Part shown: positions 32,682 to 42,319 of the stretch, in pieces | Position numbering within the stretch: position 1 is the first letter of the stretch | Layout: each line of letters begins with the position of its first letter | DNA from: Methylobacterium dankookense | GTDB lineage: Bacteria; Pseudomonadota; Alphaproteobacteria; Rhizobiales; Beijerinckiaceae | NCBI RefSeq assembly: GCF_902141855.1 | Contig: NZ_CABFVH010000009.1 | Location: 1-64,000 of the forward strand | Reading direction: 5' to 3' | DNA: 64,000 bases | The notes under the pieces: model-generated | Database searches by the model: none | What the model was told of the DNA's origin: nothing | Seen by the model: only the letters and a program-made list of their open reading frames with translations | Program-made: the position numbers and the translations under genes

Positions 32682-35479
32682 TGCGCCTCACCGTCAACGG
32701 GCAGGCGCAGGCGGTTCCCGCCCGCCCCGGCCAGTGCCTGCGCACCGCGCTGCGCGATCTCGGCTGGTTCGGGGTCAAGAAGGGCTGCGACGCGGGCGAT
32801 TGCGGCGCCTGCACCGTCCATCTCGACGGCGAGCCGGTCCATGCCTGCATCACCCCGGCCTTCCGGGCGGCGGGGCGCAGCGTCACCACGATCGAGGGAC
32901 TCGCCGGCCCCTGCGCCCCGGGCGCCGAGGTGCCGGAGAGCTTCCACCCCGTGCAGGCGGCCTTCCTCGCCGCGCAAGCCTTCCAGTGCGGCTTCTGCAC
33001 GCCGGGCCTGGTGATGACGGCGGCCGCCCTCGACCAGGGCCGGCGGGCGGATCTCGGCGACGCGCTCAAAGGCAATCTCTGCCGCTGCACCGGCTACGGT
33101 TCCATCCGCGACGCGATCGACGGCATCGCCCGCGCGGAGGCCGGGCCGGGCGATCCCGTCGGGTGCAGCGTCCCGGCGCCGGCGGGGCCTGCCATCGTCT
33201 CGGGCCGGGCCGCCTACACCCTCGACAAGGCGGTGCCGGGGCTCCTCCACATGAAGGTGCTGCGCGCGCCCCACGCCGCGGCCCGCATCCGGCGCATCGA
33301 CGCCGCCGAAGCCCTTGCGCTGCCGGGCGTCGTCGCGGTGCTCACCCATGCGGACGCGCCGGACGCCCTGTTCTCCACCGGCCGCCACCACGACCCGCGG
33401 GACGACGCCGCCGATACCCGCGTGCTCGACCCGGTCATCCGCTTCCGGGGCCAGCGCGTCGCCGCGGTGGTGGCCGAGAGCGAGGCCGCGGCCGAGGCGG
33501 CGCTCGCCCGCATCGTGGTCGACTACGCGATCCGTCCCGCCGTGCTCGACCCGGAGGCGGCGCTCCGCCCCGACGCCCCCCTCGTCCACGACCCCGCCGA
33601 CCGGCCGCCCCCGCGTGCGGGCGCCGACGCAGCCCCCCGCCACAGCCACCCGAACCTCGCCGCCGAGGCGCACGGCCTGGTCGGCGACGTGGAGGCGGGC
33701 TTCGCGCAAGCCCATGCGATCCACGAGGGCACCTACGTCTCGCAGCGCGTGCAGCACGGCCATCTCGAGACCCATGCGGCCTTAGGCCTGATCGACGAGG
33801 CCGGCCGCCTCGTCATCCGCTCCTCGACGCAGGTGCCGTTCCTGACCCGCGACGCCCTCTGCGCCCTCTACGATCTCCCGCGCGCACAGGTGCGCGTGGT
33901 CTGCGGCCGGGTCGGCGGCGGCTTCGGCGGCAAGCAGGAAATGCTGACCGAGGATCTCGTGGCGCTTGCCGTGCTGAAGCTCGGGCGCCCCGTGGTCTGG
34001 GAGACGACCCGCGAGGAGCAGTTCGTCGCGACGACCACCCGCCACCCGATGCGGGTGCGCGTGCGGCTCGGCGCCAAGGCCGACGGCACGCTGACCGCCA
34101 TCGCCCTCCACGTGGTGGCGGAGACCGGCGCCTACGGCAACCATGCCGGCGGCGTGCTCCACCACGGCTGCAACGAGGTGATCGCGGTCTATCGGTGTCC
34201 GAACAAGCGCGTCGACGGCTACAGCGCCTACACCAACACCGTGCCGGCCGGGGCCTTCCGCGGCTACGGGCTCAGCCAGACCATCTTCGCGGTGGAATCG
34301 GCCATGGACGAGCTGGCGCGCCGGCTCGGCATCGACCCGTTCACCATGCGGCGGCGCAACGCGATCCGCCCCGGCGACCCCATGGTCTCGACGAGCCTGG
34401 AGCCGCACGACGTGGAATACGGCAGCTACGGCCTCGACCAGTGCCTCGACCGCGCCGAGGGAGCCCTGAAGGCGCTGCCGCCCGTCGTGCCCGAGCCCGG
34501 CTGGCGGGTGGGGCAGGGGATGGCGCTGGCGATGATCGACACGATCCCGCCCCGCGGGCATCTCGCCGAGGCGCGCATCCGCCTGGAGGCGGACGGCAGC
34601 TACACGCTCCATGTGGGCACCGCCGAGTTCGGCAACGGCACGGCAACCGTGCACGCGCAGCTCGCGGCCTCGGCGCTCGGCACCGCGCCGGAGCGGATCC
34701 GGCTCGTCGCCGCCGATACCGACGTGGTCGGCTTCGATACCGGCGCCTATGGCAGCACCGGCACGGTGGTCGGCGGGCTGGCGAGCCACCGCGCCGCCCT
34801 CGCCCTGGCCGAGGCGCTGCGCGCGGAGGCGGCGGGGCGGCGCGGTGCCGATCCCACCGCCTGCCGCCTGGATTCCGAGGGCGTCGCCCTGCCGTCGGGC
34901 GAGCGGATCGCGCTCTCCGACTTCGCCGGGCTTGCGGCGGAGGGCCGGGCCGACGGCAGCCCGCGCTCCATCGCCTTCAACGTCCAGGCGTTCCGCGTCG
35001 CCGTGCAGGCGGCGACGGGCGCGGTCCGCATCCTCGACAGCCTCCACGCGGCGGATGCGGGCCGGGTGATCAACCCGATGCAGTGCCGCGGCCAGATCGA
35101 GGGCGGGGTGGCGCAGGGGATCGGCGCCGCGCTCTACGAAGCGGTGCGGCTCGACGGGCCGGAGGTCGTCACCCGCAGCTTCCGGACCTATCACCTGCCG
35201 GCCTGCGCGGACGTGCCCCGCACGCAGGTCCTGTTCGCCGACACCCACGACCGGATCGGCCCGCTCGGCGCCAAGTCGATGAGCGAGAGCCCGTTCAACC
35301 CGGTGGCGGCGGCGCTCGCCAACGCCATCCGCGACGCCACCGGCTACCGCCCGCACGCCACGCCCTTCGCCGCCGACCGCATCTTCCGCGGCGTAGCGGC
35401 GGCGCTTCATGAGCCCCTTGGCGAGCCGCTTGGCGAGCCGCTTGGCGAGCCCCTTGCCCAGGACGAGACCCGCGCATGA
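32681..35479 (+). CDS. Molybdenum hydroxylase: fused 2Fe-2S and molybdopterin subunit (xanthine dehydrogenase family)
   Basis: The protein has 932 residues. Residues 1-165 are a two-cluster iron-sulfur subunit: plant-type cluster CDAGDCGAC followed by CGFCTPG and CRCTGYG. Residues 165-932 are the molybdenum-cofactor subunit with [23 protein letters not shown] and GAKSMSESP (glutamate-containing segment near the active site). In most relatives these are two proteins, so this is a fusion. The tail carries a 12-bp repeat coding for Gly-Glu-Pro-Leu. It overlaps the FAD gene upstream and glsA downstream (ATGA), forming a tight operon. Oxidation of xanthine is possible, given uricase 23 kb away, but the substrate is unproven. 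Confidence 0.92.
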   Translation: MRLTVNGQAQAVPARPGQCLRTALRDLGWFGVKKGCDAGDCGACTVHLDGEPVHACITPAFRAAGRSVTTIEGLAGPCAPGAEVPESFHPVQAAFLAAQAFQCGFCTPGLVMTAAALDQGRRADLGDALKGNLCRCTGYGSIRDAIDGIARAEAGPGDPVGCSVPAPAGPAIVSGRAAYTLDKAVPGLLHMKVLRAPHAAARIRRIDAAEALALPGVVAVLTHADAPDALFSTGRHHDPRDDAADTRVLDPVIRFRGQRVAAVVAESEAAAEAALARIVVDYAIRPAVLDPEAALRPDAPLVHDPADRPPPRAGADAAPRHSHPNLAAEAHGLVGDVEAGFAQAHAIHEGTYVSQRVQHGHLETHAALGLIDEAGRLVIRSSTQVPFLTRDALCALYDLPRAQVRVVCGRVGGGFGGKQEMLTEDLVALAVLKLGRPVVWETTREEQFVATTTRHPMRVRVRLGAKADGTLTAIALHVVAETGAYGNHAGGVLHHGCNEVIAVYRCPNKRVDGYSAYTNTVPAGAFRGYGLSQTIFAVESAMDELARRLGIDPFTMRRRNAIRPGDPMVSTSLEPHDVEYGSYGLDQCLDRAEGALKALPPVVPEPGWRVGQGMALAMIDTIPPRGHLAEARIRLEADGSYTLHVGTAEFGNGTATVHAQLAASALGTAPERIRLVAADTDVVGFDTGAYGSTGTVVGGLASHRAALALAEALRAEAAGRRGADPTACRLDSEGVALPSGERIALSDFAGLAAEGRADGSPRSIAFNVQAFRVAVQAATGAVRILDSLHAADAGRVINPMQCRGQIEGGVAQGIGAALYEAVRLDGPEVVTRSFRTYHLPACADVPRTQVLFADTHDRIGPLGAKSMSESPFNPVAAALANAIRDATGYRPHATPFAADRIFRGVAAALHEPLGEPLGEPLGEPLAQDETRA
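35411..35458 (+). repeat. 12-bp tandem repeat (4 copies) at end of molybdenum hydroxylase gene
   Basis: The unit GAGCCSCTTGGC occurs four times, in frame, coding for Glu-Pro-Leu-Gly repeats just before the stop codon and the glsA start. Confidence 0.95.
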
Positions 35480-36417
35480 GCCACACCGCCGCCGAGCTCG
35501 AACAGGCCGTACGCGAGATCGCCGAGGAGATGCGCGCGCGGACCGACCGCGGCAAGGTGGCCGACTACATTCCCGAGCTCGCCCAGGTCGATGCGCGCCA
35601 GTTCGGCCTCGTGGTGATCGACGCGGACGGCCGCGTCGCCGCCGGGGGCGATGCCGACACGCCCTTCTCGATCCAGAGCATCTCGAAGGTCTTCACCCTG
35701 ACGCTGGCGCTCGGCATGGTCGGCGACCGGCTCTGGCGGCGGGTCGGGCGCGAGCCCTCGGGCAGCCCCTTCAACTCGATCGTGCAGCTCGAGCGCGAGC
35801 GCGGCATCCCGCGCAACCCCTTCATCAATGCCGGCGCCATCGCGGTCACCGACGTGATCCTCTCGGGCCACCAGCCGCGGGAGGCGCTCGGCGAGATCCT
35901 GCGCTTCCTGCAGTTCCTGGCCCAGGATTCCGCCATCGTCATCGACGAGGCGGTGGCGGCCTCCGAGCAGCGCACGGGCTTCCGCAACGCGGCGCTCGCC
36001 AACTACATGAAGTCCTACGGCGTGCTCGACAATCCGGTGGTGTACACGCTCGGCGTCTACTTCCACCACTGCGCCATCGCCATGTCCTGCCGCCAGCTCG
36101 CGGCGGCCGGCCGCTTCCTCGCGCATTCGGGGGTGAACCCGGCCACGGGCCTCTCGGTGGTCTCGGCCGAGCGGGCGCGGCGCATCAACGCGATCATGCT
36201 CACCTGCGGCCATTACGACGGCTCGGGCGAGTTCGCCTACCGGGTCGGCCTGCCCGGCAAGAGCGGGGTCGGGGGCGGCATCCTGGCGGTCGCCCCCGGC
36301 AAGGCCTCGATCGCGGTCTGGTCGCCCGGCCTCGACGCGGCGGGCAATTCCCATCTCGGCCGCATCGCGCTGGAGGCGCTCACCCGGCGCATGGGCTGGT
36401 CGATCTTCGGGGTGTGA
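35476..36417 (+). CDS. glsA: Glutaminase A
   Basis: This cytoplasmic enzyme hydrolyses glutamine to glutamate and ammonia. It has 313 residues. The serine-dependent beta-lactamase-like fold is shown by [16 protein letters not shown] (Ser and Lys of the SxxK motif), [11 protein letters not shown] and GKSGVGGGI near the C-terminus. The start overlaps the hydroxylase stop (ATGA), so it is translated from the same mRNA. It lies next to the gstI/glnII pair, so opposing glutamine reactions are coded side by side. Confidence 0.95.
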   Translation: MSHTAAELEQAVREIAEEMRARTDRGKVADYIPELAQVDARQFGLVVIDADGRVAAGGDADTPFSIQSISKVFTLTLALGMVGDRLWRRVGREPSGSPFNSIVQLERERGIPRNPFINAGAIAVTDVILSGHQPREALGEILRFLQFLAQDSAIVIDEAVAASEQRTGFRNAALANYMKSYGVLDNPVVYTLGVYFHHCAIAMSCRQLAAAGRFLAHSGVNPATGLSVVSAERARRINAIMLTCGHYDGSGEFAYRVGLPGKSGVGGGILAVAPGKASIAVWSPGLDAAGNSHLGRIALEALTRRMGWSIFGV

Positions 36418-36489
36418 GGCCGTTTCCGGTCGCGAGCGGGCCACTCCTCCCCCTTGCGGGGCGGGGAGCGGCTCCCGCCACCGGCCCGA

Positions 36490-36675
36490 TCAGCGCCGCG
36501 GGGTGCGGTTGCGCTCGGCCTCTTCCTGGATCGCGGCCTCGTGGTACCAGCCGCTCCCGATCGCGCAGCTGCGCGGCGCCGGCTGGGCCGCGGCTTCGCG
36601 CTGGGTCTGGCCGGCGCGGCCGCCCACCGGGAACTGGTAGATCTTCGCGGAGGTGCGGTGGAAATCCGTGTTCAT
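36490..36675 (-). CDS. gstI: GstI-like glutamine synthetase translation inhibitor (DUF2735)
   Basis: This 61-residue protein begins MNTDFHRTSAKIYQFPVGGR and ends WYHEAAIQEEAERNR. The SAKIYQFP and WYHEAA segments are typical of DUF2735, whose Rhizobium member GstI blocks translation of glnII mRNA and is transcribed divergently from glnII. The same divergent layout is found here. It is expected to act when nitrogen is plentiful. A GGGAG site lies upstream of the ATG. Confidence 0.85.
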   Translation of the reverse strand: MNTDFHRTSAKIYQFPVGGRAGQTQREAAAQPAPRSCAIGSGWYHEAAIQEEAERNRTPRR

Positions 36676-37024
36676 GAGGCTCGACGCTCCCTGTCAGCGA
36701 TACGGTCTCAACGCGTCGACAGCGCTGTCGGAAGGAAGATGCCTATAGTTTGCGCGATCTGCACCCCTAAAATCACGTTTTGCCGACAATTTGCGCATCA
36801 TATATCTTGCGAAACCGGGTGATGCGTGATCGCCCACGAATCCAAAACCCGCTGCCTTTTCGATGTGCGTTTTCGGCCTCGCGCCGGCACTGCTCAGAAA
36901 GTGTGCGTTAACCCGCCCCCAGGCAGAGCATGCCCGTGGCGGGGCGATACAAGCCGCCGGAACCCGGCCGGTTCCACGAACGAGGCGGCCCGGCCGGGCG
37001 CCGTCCACAGCCGGATGGGGCGGA
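36676..37024. other. gstI-glnII divergent regulatory region
   Basis: No gene is seen in the 444 bp between gstI and glnII. Part of it (36730-36830) is less GC-rich than the surroundings and holds one TGCACC half-site (36758-36763), which resembles half of an NtrC box. I cannot find a full NtrC palindrome. The glnII-proximal end holds a sigma-54 promoter-like sequence (37025-37040). Confidence 0.5.
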
Positions 37025-37040
37025 TGGCACGGCCCGTGCT
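37025..37040 (+). promoter_or_regulatory. Candidate sigma-54 promoter of glnII
   Basis: TGGCAC-GGCCC-GTGCT has the GG (37026-37027) and GC (37038-37039) doublets exactly 10 bases apart, and differs from the TGGCAC-N5-TTGCW consensus by one base in the -12 part. It lies 80-95 bp upstream of the glnII start. Rhizobial glnII genes are under NtrC/sigma-54 control, which fits. Confidence 0.75.
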
Positions 37041-37119
37041 AGGGGGCGCACAGCCGTCGATGGTGGGCGGGGTCCGACACACGCAGGACTGTCTGTCAGG
37101 GTTTGACGAGAGAAGCGCG

Positions 37120-38157
37120 ATGACGAAGTACAAGCTCGAATACATCTGGCTGGACGGCTACACCCCCGTCCCGAACCTCCGCGGCAAGACGCAGATCAAG
37201 GAATTCTCCGAGTTCCCGACCCTCGAGCAGCTTCCGATGTGGGGCTTCGACGGCTCCTCGACCAAGCAGGCCGAGGGCGGCTCGTCCGACTGCATGCTCA
37301 AGCCCATCCGCCACTTCCCCGACCCGGCCCGCACCAACGGCGTGCTGGTGCTCTGCGAGGTGATGATGCCGGACGGCGTCACGCCCCACGCGTCGAACAA
37401 GCGCGCCACCATCCTCGACGACGAGGGCGCCTGGTTCGGCTTCGAGCAGGAGTACTTCTTCTACCAGAACGGCCGCCCGCTCGGCTTCCCCGAGAGCGGC
37501 TACCCGGCCCCGCAGGGCCCGTACTACACCGGCGTCGGCTATTCGAACGTCGGCTCGGTCGCCCGCCAGATCGTCGAGGAGCATCTCGACCTGTGCCTCG
37601 CCGCCGGCATCAACCACGAGGGCATCAACGCCGAGGTGGCGAAGGGCCAGTGGGAGTTCCAGATCTTCGGCAAGGGCTCCAAGCGGGCCGCCGACGAGAT
37701 GTGGATGGCGCGCTACCTGATGCAGCGCCTGTGCGAGACCTACGAGATCGACATCGAGTACCATTGCAAGCCGCTCGGCGACACCGACTGGAACGGCTCG
37801 GGCATGCACTGCAACTTCTCGACCGCCTACATGCGCGAGACCGGCGGCAAGGCCTATTTCGAGGCGCTGATGGCCGCCTTCGCGAAGAACCTCGACGACC
37901 ACATCGCCGTCTACGGCCCGGACAACGACAAGCGCCTGACCGGCAAGCACGAGACGGCGCCCTGGAACAAGTTCTCCTACGGCGTGGCCGACCGCGGCGC
38001 CTCGATCCGCGTGCCGCACTCCTTCGTCAACAACGGCTACAAGGGCTATCTCGAGGATCGCCGCCCGAACTCCATGGGCGACCCCTACCAGATCGCCAGC
38101 CAAGTCCTGAAGACGATCTCCGAGGTTCCGACCGGCGCGGCCGCGGCCGCGGCCTGA
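37120..38157 (+). CDS. glnII: Glutamine synthetase II (eukaryotic type)
   Basis: The enzyme makes glutamine from glutamate, ammonia and ATP. At 345 residues it is the short type II form typical of rhizobia and relatives, not the 470-residue GlnA. Motifs include LPMWGFDGSSTKQA, EQEYFF, NGSGMHCNFS and APWNKFSYGVADRGASIR. It lacks the adenylylation Tyr region of type I enzymes, so regulation is through transcription and GstI. The start at MTKYKLEYIW begins the family sequence; a much longer upstream reading is rejected. An intrinsic terminator follows. Confidence 0.96.
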   Translation: MTKYKLEYIWLDGYTPVPNLRGKTQIKEFSEFPTLEQLPMWGFDGSSTKQAEGGSSDCMLKPIRHFPDPARTNGVLVLCEVMMPDGVTPHASNKRATILDDEGAWFGFEQEYFFYQNGRPLGFPESGYPAPQGPYYTGVGYSNVGSVARQIVEEHLDLCLAAGINHEGINAEVAKGQWEFQIFGKGSKRAADEMWMARYLMQRLCETYEIDIEYHCKPLGDTDWNGSGMHCNFSTAYMRETGGKAYFEALMAAFAKNLDDHIAVYGPDNDKRLTGKHETAPWNKFSYGVADRGASIRVPHSFVNNGYKGYLEDRRPNSMGDPYQIASQVLKTISEVPTGAAAAAA

Positions 38158-38207
38158 TCCCACCGATCGCGGCGCGCCCGACGCGCCGCGGCCTCGGACC
38201 AGACAAG

Positions 38208-38242
38208 AAGGGCCGGCCTCCCGCAGGGGAGACCGGCCCTTT
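38208..38242 (+). terminator. Intrinsic terminator of glnII
   Basis: AAGGGCCGG and CTCCC pair with GGGAG and CCGGCCCTTT around GCAG, with one mismatch, 51 bp after the glnII stop. The stem ends in CTTTCG with a short T run. Confidence 0.8.
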
Positions 38243-38315
38243 CGCGTCCGGGTGCCGAAAGAACGGCCCCGGATGCGCGGGGGCCTCGGCCGCCCCCGCG
38301 CGGGTTCTTGTGCCC

Positions 38316-38600
38316 TCAGCGGCTCGCGGGCGTGTTCTTGTCGACCGTGCCGCCCGCCGAGGGGCCGGCGCCGTTGCCGCGCGCGCCGGGCGCGACGGTG
38401 CCGGTGGTGGCGCCCGGGGCCGTGGCGGCACCCGCGCCCGGCGCGGTCGTCGCGGGCCCGCGGCTCGCCGGGGTGTCGGTGGCGACAGTACCGCCCGCAG
38501 ACGGGCCCGAGCCGGGATTCACCGGGCCGCCGCCCTGCGCCAGGGCGGCGCCGGTGAGGGGCAGGACGAGGCAGGCGGCCAGGGCGACGGAACGCATCAT
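38316..38600 (-). CDS. Small secreted Gly/Ala/Pro/Thr-rich protein
   Basis: The protein has 94 residues with a signal peptide (MMRSVALAACLVLPLTGAALA). The mature part has an internal duplication, GPSAGGTVATDTPASR and GPSAGGTVDKNTPASR, separated by a Pro/Gly/Ala-rich stretch (TTAPGAGAATAPGATTG). It is probably disordered in the periplasm. The function is unknown; it faces glnII at the 3' side. Confidence 0.75.
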   Translation of the reverse strand: MMRSVALAACLVLPLTGAALAQGGGPVNPGSGPSAGGTVATDTPASRGPATTAPGAGAATAPGATTGTVAPGARGNGAGPSAGGTVDKNTPASR

Positions 38601-38823
38601 TGCAATCTCTCCGAATGGCTTCAGTCCGGACGAAACCCGCGTCCGGGCACTCCGTTCAATCAGCGCGGGCATTTTCCTGCACGGCCGGCATCCCACCTTG
38701 CGCCCCGGCCCGCGCCCGCTCCGCCTCGTTAAGGTTGATATCCGATGAATCACGGACCCGTGTGCGAATTCCTTCCCAGGCGCATTGGGACCTGAGATTA
38801 TCCCGCCGGCCACGGAGGGGGAC

Positions 38824-39111
38824 ATGAACGAGCGACGACGGCAGCAACGGCGGCGCACCTATCTGGGCGGGGCCGTCACCTTCAACCACGGCATGCAGAG
38901 GCTGACCTGCCTCGTGCGCGACCTCTCCGAGGACGGCGCCCGGTTCGCGTTCAGCGACGGCGTGATGCTGCCCGAGGCGATCGACCTCGCGATCGACCTG
39001 CACCGCGAGACGCGGCGCGCCCGGATCGTCTGGCGCGGCAACGACACGGTCGGGGTGGCCTTTGTCAGGCCCCACGCCGCGTCGAACGTCGTCGCCTTCG
39101 CACGGCCCTAG
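38824..39111 (+). CDS. PilZ-domain protein
   Basis: The protein has 95 residues. RRRQQRRRTYLGG (c-di-GMP-binding RxxxR region) and LVRDLSEDGARFAF (D-x-S-x-x-G) are both in place, then a short beta barrel ending RIVWRGNDTVGVAF. It probably binds c-di-GMP as a single-domain receptor. The start at MNERRRQQ follows CGGAGGGG. It converges with opgH. Confidence 0.9.
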   Translation: MNERRRQQRRRTYLGGAVTFNHGMQRLTCLVRDLSEDGARFAFSDGVMLPEAIDLAIDLHRETRRARIVWRGNDTVGVAFVRPHAASNVVAFARP

Positions 39112-39144
39112 AGCCGATCCGGCCACCAACCTGAGCGAAAATCC

Positions 39145-41388
39145 TCAGGCCCGCGCCGGCTCGCCCGGGCCGAGCCGCGCGAGCCGGTCGAGCAGGGCGC
39201 GGTCGTGCAGCAGCGCCATGCGCTCCTTCGGGCCGAGCCAGGCGGCGACCTCGTCCAGCGTCTCCGCCTCCACCACCTTGGCCTGGGCCAGCGTGTGGTC
39301 GGGGTCGATCCGCCCGCGCGGGCGGGGGGCGGCCGGCGGCAGCATCCGGGCATGGGCCGCGGCGAGGCCCGCATCGGCGTGGAGCGCCCGCAGGGAATCG
39401 GCCTCGTCGAGGCCGGCTTCCGCGTTGCGGGCGGCGAGCGCCCCGGCGCGGAGCGCGATCGCGGGCGGGTCGCGCTCCTCCGGCGTCGTCAGCAGGCCGC
39501 GGCTCTTGAGGGCGAGGCCGAAGCCGAGCTGGCCGCTCGCCCAGGAGATCGGGATCGCGAGGACGAGGCCGAGGATCGTCGGCGACATCCAGAGGAAGAG
39601 CGAGGTGGCGATCGCGAAGGCCGCGATCCCGGAGACGAGGCCGAGCAGGGTGTGCCAGCGGTGGCGGGCGACGATGGCGCGCCAGGGGATCGAGCCGTCG
39701 TCGCGCCGCTGCGGGTTCCAGCCGGTGTCGCGCCCGAGCAGGATGCCGGCGACCGAGCCCGACTGGATCACCATGGCGACCGGCGCCAGCAGAGCCGAGA
39801 GCAGGATCTCGAGGAGGCAGGAGGCCACGAGCCGTCCGGCTCCGCCGCAGGCCCGGCGCACGCCCGCATCGAGGAGCGCGAGGATCAGGCCGAGGCCTTT
39901 CGGGGCGAGCAGGATGCCCATGGTCAGCCCGAAGAGCTGCAGGGCGCGCACGGGGTCGAAGCGCGGGAAGACGGGGTAGAGGGCGAGCCCCTGCGCGAAA
40001 TATTCGGGCTTCACATAGGCCGTCTGCAGGGCGAGCGCGATGCCGACCACGAGCTGGAGCAGCCAGAACGGCGAGGCGAGGTAGCCGGCGATGCCGGTCG
40101 CGAAATGCTGGCGCGAGGCGAAGTGCAGGCCGGCCGCGCCGATGATGCGGCTGTGCTGGAGGTTGCCCTGCGCCCAGCGCCGGTCGCGCACGGCGACGTC
40201 GATCAGCGAGGGCGGGCTCTCCTCGTAGGAGCCGGGCAGGGTCGGCAGCATGGTGACGTCCCAGCCGGCGCGCCGGATCAGGGCCGCCTCCACGAAGTCG
40301 TGGCTGAGCACGTGGCCGCCGAAGGGCGGGCGGCCGGGCAGGTCGGGCAGGCCGCAGGATTGCGCGAAGGCGCGCGTCCGGATGATCGCGTTGTGGCCCC
40401 AGTAATTGCCGTCGCGGCCCGACCAGTGGCTCAGGCCCGTGGCGATGACCGGCCCGTAGATCCGCGCGGCGAATTGCTGGACCCGGGCGAAGAGCGTGTT
40501 GCGGTTGATGATGAGCGGCAGCGACTGGATGATGCCGGCATCCGGGTCCGCCTCCATCGCCGCGGCGAGCCGCACCACGCAGTCGCCGGAGAGCAGGCTG
40601 TCGGCGTCGAGGACCAGCATGTGGTCGTAGGCCCCGCCCCAGCGGGTGACGAAGTCGGCGATGTTGCCGGCCTTGCGGTGGTGGTTCTTCGGCCGGTGTC
40701 GGTAATAGAGCCGCGCCCCGGGCCCGAGCCTTTCCCGCAGCGCCAGGAAGGCGCGCTCCTCGGCGATCCAGGCATCCCCTTGCGTCGAATCGGAGAGCAC
40801 GAACCAGTCGAACTGCGCGCCGAGGCCCGTCTCCGCGACGGCCTCGTGCATCGCCTCGATCCCGGCGAAGGTGCGCGCGGTCGCCTCGTTGTAGACGGGC
40901 ATCAGGATCGCGGTGCGGGCCGAGAGCCGCTCCGGCGCCGCCGGCAGCGCGGGGCGGCGCAGCAGCACGAGGAAGCCGAGCACGGCGCTGGTGAAGGCCA
41001 GGGCGATCCACGAGAAGGTCAGCACGAAGAGCGCGACGAGGACGAGCTGGAGCAGGGTCGGGCTGCCCGACACCGAGACCGTCTCGTACATCTGCCAGCC
41101 GCCATAGGCGGTGAGGGCGAGCGCGCCCCCGAAGACGAAGAGGCGGGCGGCGACGGGGGGCCGGCGGCGCCGCAGCGGCCGGCGCACGGTGCCCCGGTCG
41201 AAGCGCGCGAGGTCCTGCACCGGCATCGGCAGCGGCGCCTCCGGCGGCATCGCGGGGGCGAGGTCGTGCGCGAGATCCGGCGCGTCGGCATCGGACGGGG
41301 CGGGGCGGGTGGTGTCGTCGATGCGCACGGCGGGCCGGGATCCTCGGATGGTCGGGCAGGAACGCTTGCGGGGCCTGTTTAGGCGCAT
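39145..41388 (-). CDS. opgH: Glucan biosynthesis glucosyltransferase OpgH (MdoH)
   Basis: This inner-membrane family 2 glycosyltransferase makes the glucan backbone of osmoregulated periplasmic glucans. It has 747 residues. Motifs include VLSDST, VLDADSLLSGD and DRRWAQGN, with HVLSHDFVEAALIRRAGW between them; membrane helices lie at about 80-150 and 410-620. The C-terminal cytoplasmic tail is rather short. The first ATG is used; a GTG at 41325 (VRIDDTTRP) is a possible start. opgG is not adjacent, which is unusual for proteobacteria but common in this group. Confidence 0.92.
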   Translation of the reverse strand: MRLNRPRKRSCPTIRGSRPAVRIDDTTRPAPSDADAPDLAHDLAPAMPPEAPLPMPVQDLARFDRGTVRRPLRRRRPPVAARLFVFGGALALTAYGGWQMYETVSVSGSPTLLQLVLVALFVLTFSWIALAFTSAVLGFLVLLRRPALPAAPERLSARTAILMPVYNEATARTFAGIEAMHEAVAETGLGAQFDWFVLSDSTQGDAWIAEERAFLALRERLGPGARLYYRHRPKNHHRKAGNIADFVTRWGGAYDHMLVLDADSLLSGDCVVRLAAAMEADPDAGIIQSLPLIINRNTLFARVQQFAARIYGPVIATGLSHWSGRDGNYWGHNAIIRTRAFAQSCGLPDLPGRPPFGGHVLSHDFVEAALIRRAGWDVTMLPTLPGSYEESPPSLIDVAVRDRRWAQGNLQHSRIIGAAGLHFASRQHFATGIAGYLASPFWLLQLVVGIALALQTAYVKPEYFAQGLALYPVFPRFDPVRALQLFGLTMGILLAPKGLGLILALLDAGVRRACGGAGRLVASCLLEILLSALLAPVAMVIQSGSVAGILLGRDTGWNPQRRDDGSIPWRAIVARHRWHTLLGLVSGIAAFAIATSLFLWMSPTILGLVLAIPISWASGQLGFGLALKSRGLLTTPEERDPPAIALRAGALAARNAEAGLDEADSLRALHADAGLAAAHARMLPPAAPRPRGRIDPDHTLAQAKVVEAETLDEVAAWLGPKERMALLHDRALLDRLARLGPGEPARA

Positions 41389-41440
41389 GCGCCCCGGAAA
41401 TGCACCTGCGTCCCTGACGGCTTCCTGACCGGAGCCGCTT

Positions 41441-41770
41441 CTAGGGCAGCACCCAGAGGCAGCCGCCCGACGACACGGCGAGGCACTCGTAGGGCGCGCC
41501 GCCGACCATGGCTCGGCGCTCGACGGTGCCGATCGCCTCGCGCGGCACCAGCCGGCAGCCCGCCTGGGCGGAGGCCTGCGCGGCGGCCCGCGCCCGGTCC
41601 TCGTGCACGGAGGCCGCGAGCTGGCGCAGGGCCACGAGGCTGTCGCAGGCCGCGACCTGCTCCTGTTCGAGGGCCCGCGCGGGCAGCGCCGGGGCGGCCG
41701 TCAGCAGGAAGCCGGACAGGGATGCGGGCAGGGATCCGAGGATCCGGCCGGCGCGGCTGCGTGGACGCAT
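41441..41770 (-). CDS. Small secreted hypothetical protein
   Basis: The protein has 109 residues with a twin-Arg-like charged start (MRPRSRAGRILGS) and a hydrophobic signal region. The mature part contains four Cys (ACDS, GCRLV, YECLA, GGCLW) that could form two disulfides. GGAG precedes the start at 41770; a longer in-frame start at 41833 is less likely. I do not recognise a family. Confidence 0.7.
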   Translation of the reverse strand: MRPRSRAGRILGSLPASLSGFLLTAAPALPARALEQEQVAACDSLVALRQLAASVHEDRARAAAQASAQAGCRLVPREAIGTVERRAMVGGAPYECLAVSSGGCLWVLP

Positions 41771-41848
41771 GGACGTCTCCTCCGCTCTTGGAGATGGGAA
41801 CCCCGGAGATGGGCCGGGCCCGGCCGCCGGCAACGGAGGGCCTGAACG

Positions 41849-41888
41849 CGACGACGCCGCCCGCTCGGGGGAGCGGGCGGCGTCGTCG
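41849..41888. terminator. Perfect 18-bp hairpin, candidate terminator
   Basis: CGACGACGCCGCCCGCTC pairs perfectly with GAGCGGGCGGCGTCGTCG around GGGG. It lies 50 bp after the stop of the DUF6481 gene (minus strand). There is no T run, so it may act as an mRNA-stabilising end or a Rho-linked stop. Confidence 0.6.
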
Positions 41889-41938
41889 AGGACCGTCGAG
41901 GCCGCCGGATCTCGCCCGGCGGCGCTCGGGTCAGCGCG

Positions 41939-42319
41939 TCAGCGCTTCACCTTGGCCTTGGCCTTGCGGGCGGCGTAGCGCGCGTCGCGCGCCTCCTTCT
42001 TGGCGTTGAGCTCGGCGGCCTTGCGCTCCTGCGTGGCCTGCAGCTCGGCCTGCTCGCGGGCGATCTGGGCGGCGAGCTCCGCCTCCTCGCGCTCGCGCTT
42101 CTCCGTCGCGGCCTTCAGTTCCGCGGCGACGCGGGCAGCCTCGCGCTCGCGGGTGCGCTCGTCACGGGCACGGGAGATCTCGGCGCGGGCCTTGGCCTTC
42201 GCGATCACCTCCGGGTCGTCGGAGGGGGGACGGGCCTTGAACTTTGCCAAGAGAGCGGCCTTGGCGTTGGCGGAGTTCTGACGGCGGTCGTCGAAGTTCC
42301 TGTAGTCGAATGCGCTCAT
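41939..42319 (-). CDS. DUF6481-type charged coiled-coil protein
   Basis: The protein has 126 residues, beginning MSAFDYRNFDDRRQNSANAK and then FKARPPSDDPEV. The rest is a Glu/Arg/Ala-rich helix ending in a Lys/Arg-rich tail (ARKAKAKVKR). This matches the general build of DUF6481 proteins of alphaproteobacteria, which have no known function. The basic tail suggests nucleic-acid contact, but this is a guess. Confidence 0.75.
   Translation of the reverse strand: MSAFDYRNFDDRRQNSANAKAALLAKFKARPPSDDPEVIAKAKARAEISRARDERTREREAARVAAELKAATEKREREEAELAAQIAREQAELQATQERKAAELNAKKEARDARYAARKAKAKVKR

Noticed and set aside
36730-36830. NtrC binding sites upstream of glnII
   Set aside because: Only one TGCACC half-site is visible; no full palindrome was found.
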